Assembly (NCBI RefSeq): GCF_900070325.1
Contig: NZ_LN879430.1
Location: 1,481,379-1,545,378, forward strand
Source of the DNA: Herbinix luporum
GTDB lineage: Bacteria; Bacillota; Clostridia; Lachnospirales; Lachnospiraceae
Length of the DNA: 64,000 nt
Reading direction: 5' to 3'
Shown here one piece after another: positions 30,692-39,734 of this stretch. Each line of letters opens with the position of its first letter. The first letter of the stretch is position 1. Both the position numbers and the translations under genes were made by a program. The notes beneath the pieces were generated by a model, which was not told where the DNA came from, made no database searches, and saw only the letters and a list, made by a program, of their open reading frames with translations.

Positions 30692-31258
30692 TCAGTATCT
30701 ATCCCCATATATCTTGCGTGCCTCAGATGTCCATCTACAAATGAAATCCGTTTTTGCATCTGTATAAGCATCTCTGTTATGCTCGTATTTCTTCCATAAT
30801 ACAAGTTTTAAGTTTTCATATTCCTTAGCAATATTGGGATGCTCATTCAAATAATCTCTGAAAAACAGTTCATCATTGTCTCCTGTGTATCTGAGATGAA
30901 TGTGATAGACTTTATCAGCAAACCCATCATTTGTATACCCTTTATTGAATGAAACCCTTTTATCCTCTGTAGACATTCTAATAAATCCATTTGCTTCTAT
31001 CACTTGAGCTACTTCTTCAATGCCAATGTACTTAGGTATTTCAATCAGCACATCAACAATATCTTTCGCCCATATTCCCTTTATAGCAGTGCTTCCTATA
31101 TGACTGATTCTATCGATAGGATAGTCTACTAACGCCTTCTGCAGCAAATCCTCTATCTCCATATAATACTGGGACCACTTTTCATCGTGTTGAACTAGAA
31201 ATATTGGAAACAGCTCCCACAACTCTTCCAATGTCATCTCCGAAAGTTCTTTTTTCAT
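30692..31258 (-). CDS. GrpB-family nucleotidyltransferase-like protein
   Basis: The gene encodes 188 residues from the ATG at 31258 (MKKELSEM), chosen for its GAGGAG site; an upstream in-frame start at 31282 lacks one. GrpB/UPF0157 features are visible: HDEKWSQYYMEIEDLL, then RISHIGSTAIKGIWAKDIVDVLIE (the GS plus DxD-like part of a minimal nucleotidyltransferase fold), then HIHLRY and LFFRDYLNEHP. Members are often attached to CoaE, but this one is free-standing. The biochemical role is not established. The 190 bases downstream, to the IS end, contain nothing I can name. Confidence 0.8.
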   Translation of the reverse strand: MKKELSEMTLEELWELFPIFLVQHDEKWSQYYMEIEDLLQKALVDYPIDRISHIGSTAIKGIWAKDIVDVLIEIPKYIGIEEVAQVIEANGFIRMSTEDKRVSFNKGYTNDGFADKVYHIHLRYTGDNDELFFRDYLNEHPNIAKEYENLKLVLWKKYEHNRDAYTDAKTDFICRWTSEARKIYGDRY

Positions 31259-31558
31259 AATTTTCTCCTCAACAAATTCCAATTTGATTATTTCTTATCA
31301 CTATAGTCTTAAGAAAATACGCTTTTTAAAGGGTCTTTGCATCTCCAACTGTGATTTTTATATACTCTTTCCAATGGATTAGAATATAATATCTTCTATT
31401 ACGTTTTTTCTTCTTTCATGCTATTCAAATTGTATGTTACAATTACTTTTCTAACTAATGTAGCGTAGATATAATTATTAATAATTTTTTCTCTCACTTT
31501 CTACAAAGTTAGTGATTATTAAATGTTTGATTTAAATAAAAGATAAACAAGTGTATCT

Positions 31559-32383
31559 TTACTCTTCCAACATATTTTTACATACGGAAATTATCTCGGA
31601 TTTGTCGTCCTTTTTCCAAAGAAAGAGAACATCATCTCCCACTTTTGGCATGTCAGAAACTTTTTTAAAGTCTTTACTTAACTTTGCCGGAATTATCAAT
31701 TCCCAGAACTTGACATAATAATTGTCTCCGTCAACAGCTTCAATGACTCCTAACCGCTTATCTAAAAGCATCAAAAAGCCATCTTGGATTTTTACCTTGC
31801 GATAGGCAGGAAACTCTACCCCAATGTGCTCTATTTCTTCAATATCGTCACATTCTTTAAATACCGGACTTTCTATAAATTTGCCATGAACTGAAGCGAA
31901 CAATTTCTCATTAAGCGGCAAGCACATCAATGCATCATAATTTTTGCCTTCAGCATCGGTAATTCCAAACTTATCACATGTTAAAAAACCCCATTTAGGA
32001 TAATATGTAGGTTCCCCGGTAATTATAATTCCCGAATAACCGGCCTCTTTAGCTAATTTAATGGTATATTCAAGTAAAGCTTTTCCAATACCGGAGTTCT
32101 GCAAAGTTGGCTCTACTGCCAATGGCCCAAATGTAATTACTTCATGCTCTGTTTTATCATCAACGACTTTAGCTTTTGAATAATAAATTGCCCCTACTAC
32201 TTTTCCGTTTAATTCAGCAACACGGCTGATTTCCGGTAAGTAATCCTGCGACTGCCTGAGCTTGCTGACAATAAGATGTTCATTGCATCCGGGGCCATGA
32301 ATATTCCAAAATGCCCTCATTGTAAGAAGTTCTACCGATTTATAATCAGCAGGTGTTTCCTTCCTGATTATTAAATAATTCAT
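31559..32383 (-). CDS. GNAT-family N-acetyltransferase with C-terminal extension
   Basis: The gene encodes 274 residues from the ATG at 32383, which has GGGAG 7 bases upstream; an in-frame GTG nine bases earlier overlaps that site. The N-terminal 150 residues form a GNAT domain with the acetyl-CoA loop in NSGIGKALL (about 98-106), followed by GYSGIIITGEPTYYPKWGF, typical of acetyltransferases of the YhbS type. Residues about 165-274 form an extra region with small beta-strand motifs (GDDVLFLWKKDD). The substrate is unknown. It is monocistronic. Confidence 0.85.
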   Translation of the reverse strand: MNYLIIRKETPADYKSVELLTMRAFWNIHGPGCNEHLIVSKLRQSQDYLPEISRVAELNGKVVGAIYYSKAKVVDDKTEHEVITFGPLAVEPTLQNSGIGKALLEYTIKLAKEAGYSGIIITGEPTYYPKWGFLTCDKFGITDAEGKNYDALMCLPLNEKLFASVHGKFIESPVFKECDDIEEIEHIGVEFPAYRKVKIQDGFLMLLDKRLGVIEAVDGDNYYVKFWELIIPAKLSKDFKKVSDMPKVGDDVLFLWKKDDKSEIISVCKNMLEE

Positions 32384-32679
32384 AAATTTCACTCCCAGTT
32401 AAGTTGTTATTTCAAACAAATGAATATTTGATGTTGTATTTTTATGTTTTTATGATAACCACAATTAGTAATTGAGCTTAATTCAATAGAAGCACACCCC
32501 AAAACCTGACATAGAGCCAAATATTATAGAAAACCAGCATTTACAGACTTTTCCTCATTCACTGGTTTATATGACATCTATGCTTCTACGTTTCAAAGAT
32601 ATGTTGGAGGAAAATCCGGTAGCAAATATTGATTTTCCCTTGGTTATCCTAATGATGAAAAAAGAGAATTAGAGATCAG

Positions 32680-32760
32680 CTAATCTTTGCTACCAGTATT
32701 ATCGTCTTCTACAGATCTATTTTCAATTACATCATTGTCCTTATCACTTTCCCATCCCAT
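32680..32760 (-). CDS. 26-residue acidic mini-protein with its own promoter
   Basis: A textbook GGAGG lies 7 bases before the ATG at 32760. The 26-codon frame encodes an acidic peptide beginning MGWESDKDNDVIE and ending TGSKD. A consensus-like promoter (TTGCGA, 17 bases, TATAAT) sits 29 bases upstream of the start. All expression signals are present in the right order, so I believe it is translated or recently was. Function is unknown, and truncation of a longer gene cannot be excluded. Confidence 0.5.
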   Translation of the reverse strand: MGWESDKDNDVIENRSVEDDNTGSKD

Positions 32761-32788
32761 ATAGATACCTCCTTGTATTTATGGAGCC

Positions 32789-32817
32789 ATTATATACCAA
32801 TTATATTTATTTCGCAA
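32789..32817 (-). promoter_or_regulatory. Promoter for the 26-residue ORF
   Basis: Minus-strand TTGCGA (32817-32812), a 17-base spacer and TATAAT (32794-32789). It drives away from the secreted-protein gene at 33105. Confidence 0.6.
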
Positions 32818-33038
32818 TATTTGTCATGTTTATACACTATTTGTTATGTTGTAATTCATTTTAAACATAAAAATATAACAGGTGGTTTTATTGTATGTGA
32901 TACAATAAGTTCTGCATTATATCATGCTTCATTTGATATACATAGCTTATTATAATTTATTTATACCTAAAAAGTATACGATACTCAATGATAATAGTTG
33001 TGCAATTAAGATAGTACTAAATTATCACAAATTCGGCG

Positions 33039-33066
33039 TTGACATTTCCATAATTTGTAATATAAT
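33039..33066 (+). promoter_or_regulatory. Consensus promoter for the secreted protein
   Basis: Perfect TTGACA (33039-33044) and TATAAT (33061-33066) hexamers with a 16-base spacer lie 38 bases before the ATG at 33105. Confidence 0.75.
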
Positions 33067-33104
33067 GGAAAATACAAAAAATATTATGAAAGGTGGAGTT
33101 AGTT

Positions 33105-34052
33105 ATGAAGTATTTTAAGAAGAGGAGTTTTATAAGTTTGCTATTGGTGTTATGTTTATTACTTTCATTCGGTGCACCTGTAACAATGGCTTCCAGTTCA
33201 TATAGCATGATAACCTATGAAGATGAAAGCGTACTTAAGAAAATTGACAGAAACGTTTTTAATTCATTTTTGTTAAGTGAAGTCAAAAAAATGGAATCAA
33301 AGTTATTGCAATCTTTAAAAAATGAATCTAAATATGTGGATGGCTTTAGAGTCGATAGACTTGATTTTAATACAAAGACCGGAGAGCTTACTTTAGATTT
33401 CTATGTTCATTTTACGAAAAAAATAGATTTACTAATAACAAAAATAAAAATCACAACTCATGCCGATATTACGGCAAAAGCGAACTTAGTGGCAAGCAAT
33501 GATTTTAAGGTATATGGTCTTAAGGATGTAAGATTTACAAGAGTTGATATTAACAATTGTCCTGATTTTTTAGATAATTTGGCTGAAAAGCTAGTAAATA
33601 AAAAATTATCTGGTACTTTTTGGTCCGGTACGGCACCTGCTTCCTATAAAGTTATTAATGAAGAACTATTTAAGGATGTAATTAACCAATATATAGCGGA
33701 TTTTATTGATAAACCGATTATTGAAGAATTGCCTTATAATCTAGGAAATCTGGAAGCAAAGTTTATCGGAACATTAGCAGAATTTGATTTATCCAAGGGT
33801 GGTTATGCTGTTTTTAATGTAAATATTCAAATACTTCTTAATACTGGCAGCCAGAGAAAAATTTATGATGAAACAATTAGCATTAAAATCGATTTCTTCC
33901 TGGACACAACTGATAATACTATTGTAGCTGGTATTAATCCTGATATAACATTTATGGATGAAAATCCCGATGATATTCTGCAATCATTGCTTAAAGAAGC
34001 ATGGAAAAATGCTCTTAAGGAATATGGACGCTTCATAAAATTAAAATTTTAA
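33105..34052 (+). CDS. Secreted protein of unknown function
   Basis: The gene encodes 315 residues from the ATG at 33105. AGGTGGAG lies 6-13 bases upstream and makes this start better than the in-frame GTG at 33093. Residues 1 to about 30 form a signal peptide (FISLLLVLCLLLSFGAPVTMA). The mature part alternates helices with long beta strands (YVDGFRVDRLDF, GELTLDFYVHF, KIDLLITKIKITTHADITAKA), perhaps a lipid-binding-like or barrel fold. There are no cysteines of note and no catalytic motif. I do not recognise a family. It is monocistronic with a consensus promoter and a strong terminator. Confidence 0.65.
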   Translation: MKYFKKRSFISLLLVLCLLLSFGAPVTMASSSYSMITYEDESVLKKIDRNVFNSFLLSEVKKMESKLLQSLKNESKYVDGFRVDRLDFNTKTGELTLDFYVHFTKKIDLLITKIKITTHADITAKANLVASNDFKVYGLKDVRFTRVDINNCPDFLDNLAEKLVNKKLSGTFWSGTAPASYKVINEELFKDVINQYIADFIDKPIIEELPYNLGNLEAKFIGTLAEFDLSKGGYAVFNVNIQILLNTGSQRKIYDETISIKIDFFLDTTDNTIVAGINPDITFMDENPDDILQSLLKEAWKNALKEYGRFIKLKF

Positions 34053-34193
34053 TATTTGATTTTTAATACATATAAGAAATTTTTTGTTATAAATCCAGTA
34101 GGGGGTAGCTGATTATTTCAGCTACTGACCTCTCACACCAGAGTACTACGGTTCGGTATACGGCGGTTCTCTAGCTTTTACATGTTTTCAGAT

Positions 34194-34231
34194 AATAGAC
34201 AGCCATGGATATATATCCATGGCTGTCTATT
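34194..34231. terminator. Bidirectional palindromic terminator
   Basis: A perfect 19-bp inverted repeat (AATAGACAGCCATGGATAT and its complement) lies between converging genes, with T-rich sequence on both sides. A weaker hairpin (GTAGCTG / CAGCTAC) lies at about 34109-34130. Confidence 0.8.
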
Positions 34232-34295
34232 ACTTTATTAGTAAAATCCTTATTTATCTATAGTGTTCAAAATGGAATATTAAATATTATTTAGT

Positions 34296-35270
34296 TTATT
34301 CTCCATATTTGAGTGTATTACCTGCTTTATCATTGAGGAGATTCCTGGTTTGGGCACTTACAGCAGGAACGTCTTTTATGTAGTAATTCTCACGGCTCCA
34401 TTCAGCGTTAACGGGATAACTGGCGTAGCCGTGATTTACCAATGCTAATATACGCTCAGTTGCCTTTGTAACAGCCTTCGTAACAATTCTATTACAACCA
34501 AAGTCATGAAAGAAACTGTCTGCTATACAGAGTAGCTCACCAAGATACTCTTCCTTTTCGTATTGTGGATGTATGTCTATACGAAGTACGCTATAACCAT
34601 GATTTTTATCACTTCCGAAAATCTCAACCGTGCCAACAGCTTTATCATTTTGCTTATCTATTATACTAAATCGAACAAAATCTTTCTTATTGTATGCATC
34701 AAGCCAACCTTCAATACACCTTTTCATTTCATCAAGGGTTGAATAGCAAAAGTCACTTGTACAATTGTCTGAATTGAAAATTGCTTGTGCTTCAGGATTG
34801 CTGTAACATAAAAGCAGATTAGAGGCATCGTTTAGCGACACCAGTCGCAGTATAAAGCATTTACTTTCGTAAATTGGACAGCTATCATATGGGTTAGGCT
34901 TGCCATTTTTAAGAAGGTCAATAACCTCTTCCATGGTCTTGCACCTATCGTAATCGCCAGTGAGTTTGTCTGCTCTGTGATATGTAATCCCACAGTTATA
35001 GTTTGTGTAGAGATATTCGGCTAGTTTATCTAGTCCTTCTGTCTTAGCAACTGTATTGAAAGCTTTCAACCGCATGCCTTTGTGCATGTCTTTAGGGCAA
35101 GGATATTCGTCACACTCAAAGCAGTAATTCAATCCTTTTTCAGTGCAACATGCTTTAATCTCACAATTTTCATTTTTGCACTTGCAGCCTGAACAGTTTG
35201 TGTTATAGCTGCAAAGTGAGCAAACCAAGCCGCAAATTCCGTAACTTTCTTTAATTTCTTGTATGGTCAT
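34296..35270 (-). CDS. DUF3795 - GNAT fusion protein
   Basis: The gene encodes 324 residues. Residues about 8-105 form a Cys-rich DUF3795 region (CGLVCSLCSYNTNCSGCKCKN, then CCTEKGLNYCFECDEYPCPK) that probably binds metal. Residues about 138-300 form a GNAT acetyltransferase of the ribosomal-alanine type (LRLVSLNDASNLL at the start, IVTKAVTKATERILALVNHGY near the end). The fusion suggests a metal-binding or sensing module attached to an acetyltransferase. It is followed upstream by a WYL regulator gene 58 bases away on the same strand, so the two may be co-transcribed. The substrate is unknown. Confidence 0.75.
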   Translation of the reverse strand: MTIQEIKESYGICGLVCSLCSYNTNCSGCKCKNENCEIKACCTEKGLNYCFECDEYPCPKDMHKGMRLKAFNTVAKTEGLDKLAEYLYTNYNCGITYHRADKLTGDYDRCKTMEEVIDLLKNGKPNPYDSCPIYESKCFILRLVSLNDASNLLLCYSNPEAQAIFNSDNCTSDFCYSTLDEMKRCIEGWLDAYNKKDFVRFSIIDKQNDKAVGTVEIFGSDKNHGYSVLRIDIHPQYEKEEYLGELLCIADSFFHDFGCNRIVTKAVTKATERILALVNHGYASYPVNAEWSRENYYIKDVPAVSAQTRNLLNDKAGNTLKYGE

Positions 35271-35328
35271 AAGGCACCTCCGTTATTTTATGCCTCCATT
35301 ATAACGAAAGAATTACGACAACAGTATG

Positions 35329-36246
35329 TCATAGTTTTTGATACAGCTTAACTATTTTTTTCGACGCTTCAAGTATACGGTGCCTGATATGCTCCGGTGT
35401 TATAATCTCAATGCAATCCCCCAGGGATAACAGTGTTCCAAACCAGAAGTGTTCATTTTCGATAACATTTAATGTCATGTCACAATCGCCATTATCATAT
35501 TCACATATTATTTTCCCATTTAAATATTCAATAGCTTTAGATCGCGCCTCAGATTTGCAGCGAACTGTTATTTCAGTAAGCTTCTGAGGCATCTGTTTGT
35601 CCTTGTCTCGCAATATAATTTCTGCGTTTTTATGCTCCTTTGTAAAAACAGCATCAACTATTTTGGCATTTCTCATCCGAATAAGTTTGTAGATTCTGTA
35701 ATCATTCTTCACAATAGAATAAGCAAGTAAGTACCATGCGTACCACCGATATACGACAGCTATAGGTTCAACGGTATGTAATCTTGTTATGTTGTCAGAA
35801 TTTGTATATTCAAAGCTGACAGGGCGCTTTTTCCGTATAGCATCCTGGAATATTTGCATGAGCTGACTATCACCCTCATTTAATGCTGAAAAATCAAGGA
35901 TAATTCCACTATCGGAAGTTTCAGTTAATGAAGTAATTTTTTCTAGAGTTGCATCAATTTTTGAGCTATTCATTGCTGAAGAAAGTCCCTTTAGGGCAGT
36001 AATAATAAAGGTGTAATCCTCATTTGTCGCCATATGTGCATCCATGCGAAAGTTCTTAGCAATGTAATAACCACCGTTTGCTCCAGTTTCAGCGACTATG
36101 GGTATTCCGGCTTGGCATAATGAGTCTATGTCACGTTGAACTGTGCGGACTGACACTTCGAATTTTCGTGATAATTCGGCAGCTGTGGCTTTACCGACAT
36201 TTAACAAATATATGGTTATCGCGTATAGTCTATCAATTTTACCCAT
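35329..36246 (-). CDS. YafY-type HTH/WYL transcriptional regulator
   Basis: The gene encodes 305 residues from the ATG at 36246 (MGKIDRLYAI), chosen for GAGGA upstream. Residues 1-60 form a winged helix-turn-helix (AAELSRKFEVSVRTVQRDID). Residues about 130-205 form a WYL domain (RWYAWYLLAY is the signature) thought to bind nucleotides or other ligands. A C-terminal WCX region follows (EHFWFGTLLSLGDCIEI). Such proteins regulate neighbouring operons, DNA-damage responses or phage defence. Here the nearest downstream gene is the DUF3795-GNAT fusion. Confidence 0.85.
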   Translation of the reverse strand: MGKIDRLYAITIYLLNVGKATAAELSRKFEVSVRTVQRDIDSLCQAGIPIVAETGANGGYYIAKNFRMDAHMATNEDYTFIITALKGLSSAMNSSKIDATLEKITSLTETSDSGIILDFSALNEGDSQLMQIFQDAIRKKRPVSFEYTNSDNITRLHTVEPIAVVYRWYAWYLLAYSIVKNDYRIYKLIRMRNAKIVDAVFTKEHKNAEIILRDKDKQMPQKLTEITVRCKSEARSKAIEYLNGKIICEYDNGDCDMTLNVIENEHFWFGTLLSLGDCIEIITPEHIRHRILEASKKIVKLYQKL

Positions 36247-36485
36247 ATTATCAATCCTCATTTCTCTTATGCCAATTGCATTTCTTTAATACCCCATTAC
36301 TTGCTTATCAATTACATAAAACTGTGTACTACATCCATCTTTAATAACTATATAGATATCATATTAACTAATATGATACCAAATATTGTATTTCACTACA
36401 AGTTTACTTTATATTGCATGATCATGAACTTCTTATTCAGTTCAATAGAGTATGCCTTCCGCCATATAGTATAACTTTTTAGCAG

Positions 36486-36520
36486 AATCATAACCACCGG
36501 CTTAGCCGGTGGTTATGATT
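36486..36520. terminator. Strong hairpin, probable terminator
   Basis: A perfect 16-bp stem (AATCATAACCACCGGC) with a TTA loop. Its position upstream of two divergent genes suggests it ended a gene that has since been lost. Confidence 0.6.
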
Positions 36521-36569
36521 TGCAAAGATGATTTTTATAAAGAAGCTTAGAAGGTGTGTAGAAATATTT

Positions 36570-36599
36570 TGCATTTAGAAAGCTAATTGGTATATAATG
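36570..36599 (+). promoter_or_regulatory. Promoter for the VOC remnant and following gene
   Basis: TTGCAT (36570-36575), an 18-base spacer and TATAAT (36594-36599). It points into 36722-37323. Confidence 0.45.
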
Positions 36600-36721
36600 T
36601 AATTAGCAACCCCACTGTTCTAATCTAGGGCGGAAAATAGCACGAGATGCATATATTTAAGTTGATAATATATATGTTATCTTGTTTATAGTAAAATGAA
36701 AGAATTAAAGACAGGTAAAAA

Positions 36722-36870
36722 ATGAATGGTATGAATGCTAATGTAGATGTAATTCTTTTGGTTGATGACATAGAAAAAATGGTTTCATTTTATAAAAACA
36801 TCATAGGTTTGATACCGATTGGGACGGCGGATTATGGGTAGAATTGCATCACTTTAAAGGAGGATTTGAT
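36722..36870 (+). pseudogene. Glyoxalase/VOC-family remnant with a frameshift
   Basis: From the ATG at 36722 the frame reads NVDVILLVDDIEKMVSFYKN and IIG, the start of a vicinal-oxygen-chelate domain. A missing T near 36808 breaks the frame. The shifted frame continues FDTDWDGGLWVELHHFKGGF, again typical of VOC proteins, and then merges into the next gene. Only about 50 of the usual 120-130 residues remain. Confidence 0.65.
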
Positions 36871-37323
36871 ATGAGCGTATGCACGTTTATAGCAGCAAAT
36901 TGCATTATGAATGAGGTAAGACCGTCGAAAAAATATCCGTTAAAGATAAATATCGATGAAGGAACGATTGATGACGGTGATGCCGATGATAATTTCTATC
37001 TGTGGAAGTTCTGTGAAGTATATGATTATACGGATAAAAAGTATGGCCTTCGCCTTGATTGTGCTTACTATACAGAAGGTAGAGCAAAACTGATTCTAAA
37101 GTACATCTCAGATGTGCTTAGTCGCACAGATACTATAGAAGTGTGGCACGTATGGTTGGACTACGGTTACGATGAATATGATGAAAGACCGATAATAAAA
37201 AAGAAAACCCTTCATATAGATGAAATAAGTCCTGAAGATATACGGGAATTTGATAATGCTGTGATTTGGGAAAATTCCTATTCTATCAGGCCGATATTTT
37301 ATTGTTGGGAAATAATAAAGTGA
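36871..37323 (+). CDS. Conserved-looking hypothetical protein
   Basis: The gene encodes 150 residues from the ATG at 36871 (MSVCTFIAANC), chosen because AAAGGAGG lies 7 bases before it. That Shine-Dalgarno site is formed by the Lys-Gly-Gly codons of the VOC remnant. The protein is acidic and cytoplasmic, with segments such as KINIDEGTIDDGDADDNFYL, YYTEGRAKLILKYISDVL and IEVWHVWLD. I remember similar hypothetical proteins in clostridial genomes but no assigned function. It is intact and ends with RPIFYCWEIIK. Confidence 0.65.
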   Translation: MSVCTFIAANCIMNEVRPSKKYPLKINIDEGTIDDGDADDNFYLWKFCEVYDYTDKKYGLRLDCAYYTEGRAKLILKYISDVLSRTDTIEVWHVWLDYGYDEYDERPIIKKKTLHIDEISPEDIREFDNAVIWENSYSIRPIFYCWEIIK

Positions 37324-37424
37324 AAAGGAAATATATGCACACAGTAGGACAGGTTAATGCCACGCCTATTTATTTTATAATTTTATGAAATAGGATTGGG
37401 CATTAAAAAGAAGGAGAAACCTGA

Positions 37425-37708
37425 ATGAATATAAAAAAACGTATCTCAATAATATACGGGTCTATTATTTTGGGGACTGCCTTTCTCTTTTGTAGTTGTA
37501 GTTCAAAGAGTACAGTAAAGAAGGATGACAATATTGAAAATGTCGAGTCTGAGATAATATCAGATGAAGCTGACAAGTCGGAAGCGACGGATAATATTGC
37601 GCCGGAACATGTGTATTCACAAGATGAATTGTTGGCTGCTAACTTCCAAATGAAGTATCAACTGAGTTGATAGAACTCTTCAAAGAGTTGAACGCACAAG
37701 AAAACTAA
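37425..37708 (+). pseudogene. Small lipoprotein gene with frameshift
   Basis: A signal with LFCSC (Cys near residue 25) marks a lipoprotein, preceded by GGAG at the start. The first frame stops at 37670 after 81 codons. A one-base shift near 37640 continues sensibly as PNEVSTELIELFKELNAQEN to a TAA at 37708. The result would be about 93 residues, which is short for such proteins, so the gene may also have lost its middle. Function is unknown. Confidence 0.5.
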
Positions 37709-37713
37709 AGAAG

Positions 37714-38001
37714 CTAAATTATGCAAGGCTCTTGATAAGTTGGAGGCACTGATTCATATGTCAATTCTTTATCAGAATCTGATATATAATCGTTATAAAT
37801 AATTATAGCTTGTATATAATTTTCTCTAGGTAAAAAATCGTTTTTATCCATTCCCCGTAAATGTGGAAAATCTTCAAATCTACTTTCTCTTCTATAATCT
37901 ATTAGTAGCATATAATATTTAACAGGTCCATATAAGTAATTAGAATTCTTTAATTCATATAATTCAATATTTTTAGTTGAAATAAGTCTTCGCAATAACA
38001 C
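37714..38001 (-). CDS. Hypothetical protein, GTG start
   Basis: The gene encodes 95 residues starting at a GTG at 38001, with AAAGGA 10 bases upstream. It is basic at the N-terminus (LLRRLISTKNIELYEL), then Tyr-rich (SNYLYGPVKYYMLLIDY) and acidic at the end. No family is recognised. Its promoter, start and first 17 codons are duplicated at 39684-39809. Whether the protein is still made is uncertain. Confidence 0.4.
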   Translation of the reverse strand: MLLRRLISTKNIELYELKNSNYLYGPVKYYMLLIDYRRESRFEDFPHLRGMDKNDFLPRENYIQAIIIYNDYISDSDKELTYESVPPTYQEPCII

Positions 38002-38076
38002 AATAATCCATTCCTTTCTATATATTTACACCCTTGCTTACATTATAATACATTTATAAAATAATATCTATGTATT
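37951..38076 (-). repeat. 126-bp direct repeat, copy 1
   Basis: This nearly identical copy of 39684-39809 (about five differences by eye, same length) covers upstream DNA with a TATAAT element, the ribosome binding site, a GTG start and 17 codons. The two copies flank the AraC regulator gene and lie 1.7 kb apart in the same orientation. Confidence 0.8.
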
Positions 38077-38251
38077 CATTGTAACTGTTTCCACATGGGA
38101 TGAGTCCTACCTAATTCCCGATTAGTTGTCTTTACGTGACATCAACACGAAGTCTCCACGTGGCTCGAATTGCAATATACACCTTTGCCCGTATTGTATA
38201 TGAAAAGGGTACTTAACTAGGAAGCACCCTCAATCATAAACATTGCTGTAA

Positions 38252-39130
38252 TTAATAGTCTTTTTTCTTTACTGGAATCCAGATTTCGCTTCGATACTTT
38301 GGATTTCCAGTGTCTGGACTCTCGTTCCACAAAATTTCAGGACCTGGGGCTGCCTCATACCCTGAAGAGGGAAACCATTCTGAGTATATTCTTCCCCACA
38401 CATTTTGAAGTGTTTCTGGAAATGGTCCAATCGATTCAAATACAGCCCAGGTACTAGCATCAATTTTTAATACATCAAAATCTCCAGTTTCATTACTTGA
38501 TGTTGCTACCCCAATGTAATGATCTAATTCTCCTTTCTCGTCCATTCTACCTTCTGAAAAATTAGCGGAAGCACTAATAATACCTGTTGGTTCTACATTT
38601 GAAATTGCTTTTAATTGTTTAATAACCTCCGGTGTTAAAAGTTCGGTCATTTTTGCAATCTCTGAATTGACACCTTCAAAAATAATTGGAACTCTCTTCT
38701 TAAATCCTACTAACTTAAAAGGTCCTTTCTCAACAATACGATAGTTCATTTCGCTTCCTCCTTTAATTGATAATTGAAAGGTCATTCTAGGATAAGCTTT
38801 TAACTGTGTGTTCTCACTTCTTGCTTCAGAAGGTAGAATACCATGCATAGAATAAAAGGCACGGGAGAATGAATCAGCTGAATCATAACCATATTTGACA
38901 GCAACATCAATTATTCTCAAATTTGTACCTTTCAAATCAAGGGCAGCCATCGTTAGTCTCCTTCTTCGAATATATTCTGACAAACCAATTCCTGATAAGA
39001 AAGAAAACATCCTTTTAAAATGATACTCTGAGCAGTAAGCAATTTTTGATACTTCACTATAATCAATATCATCCGTTAAGTGCTCCTCAATGTATGCCAT
39101 TGCATTATTCATACTAGTTAACGAATCCAT
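38252..39130 (-). CDS. AraC-family regulator with GyrI-like effector domain
   Basis: The gene encodes 292 residues from the ATG at 39130 (MDSLTSMNN); AAAGGAGG lies 7 bases upstream, so this start is preferred over one at 39163. Residues about 5-105 hold two helix-turn-helix motifs of the AraC/XylS type ([19 protein letters not shown] and [13 protein letters not shown]). Residues about 130-290 form a GyrI-like/BacT effector-binding domain ([32 protein letters not shown]). Such regulators respond to small amphipathic compounds and control transport or detoxification genes. The gene lies between two copies of a 126-bp repeat. Confidence 0.88.
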   Translation of the reverse strand: MDSLTSMNNAMAYIEEHLTDDIDYSEVSKIAYCSEYHFKRMFSFLSGIGLSEYIRRRRLTMAALDLKGTNLRIIDVAVKYGYDSADSFSRAFYSMHGILPSEARSENTQLKAYPRMTFQLSIKGGSEMNYRIVEKGPFKLVGFKKRVPIIFEGVNSEIAKMTELLTPEVIKQLKAISNVEPTGIISASANFSEGRMDEKGELDHYIGVATSSNETGDFDVLKIDASTWAVFESIGPFPETLQNVWGRIYSEWFPSSGYEAAPGPEILWNESPDTGNPKYRSEIWIPVKKKDY

Positions 39131-39258
39131 CAAACAACCTCCTTTCATCATCAATATTATCAAAGGATCCTCTTACCCATCCGACAATCTGTGCACTATA
39201 TAGTCGAGTCTCTTATTTGATAACAAGCTGATTCAATACCTATAGCCTAAATTGATAC

Positions 39259-39287
39259 CGGCGTAAGGTTATAAAACCTATACGCCG
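39259..39287. terminator. Hairpin upstream of the AraC gene
   Basis: CGGCGTAAGGTT pairs with AACCTATACGCCG (one bulge) across a short ATAAA loop. T-tracts are poor on the plus strand; on the minus strand it would follow the truncated gene at 39399-39734. Confidence 0.5.
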
Positions 39288-39398
39288 AAAACCTTAAACT
39301 TATCGGCATTTTATACACTCTCAGCTATGCTTAGGAAAAAAGATATATAGTGTTTCACAGTAAAATTAGAATTTGCTTTTTCATTCAAGCATCCCTTT

Positions 39399-39734
39399 TT
39401 ATTTATGTGTTGAATATTCTTTTCCATTCCAATATAAGACATCACTCATAACCACTTCACCACCAGCCACAGCTTCTTCGTAATAATCAATTTTTATACT
39501 GGAATTTCCTGGTTCTTTCAATTTACAAAACCATTTCAAAAAACATTCATTTGCTCCCTCTGAAGTTAATTCATAAATAGCACTACTGCTATAATAACCT
39601 CCAAGGACAGAACTACGCCATCCTGTAGTAACGGCAAAATGATAGCCGTTATCTACCGATATCAGGTTATATTCATAAAATTATAATTCATATAATTCAA
39701 TATTTTTAGTTGAAATAAGTCTTCGTAATAACAC
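39399..39734 (-). pseudogene. Chimeric ORF with an internal stop
   Basis: The first 17 codons (LLRRLISTKNIELYEL) come from the 126-bp repeat. After a TAA the same frame continues FYEYNLISVDNGYHFAVTT through WRSSVLGGYYSSSAIYEL to YWNGKEYSTHK and a TAA at 39399. The second part is a coherent 90-residue stretch of unknown family. It appears that the repeat copy was joined to another gene that had lost its start. Confidence 0.5.

Larger units (their letters stand above)
36247..36721. other. Divergent intergenic region
   Basis: These 475 bases separate the WYL regulator (-) from the decayed VOC gene (+). They contain a hairpin (36486-36520) and a promoter (36570-36599). The remainder is AT-rich with no gene that I see. 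Confidence 0.4.

Noticed and set aside
38080..38250. Possible structured RNA with repeated CACGTG-like pieces
   Set aside because: The complementary pieces do not form a consistent stem and nothing matches a riboswitch class that I know.
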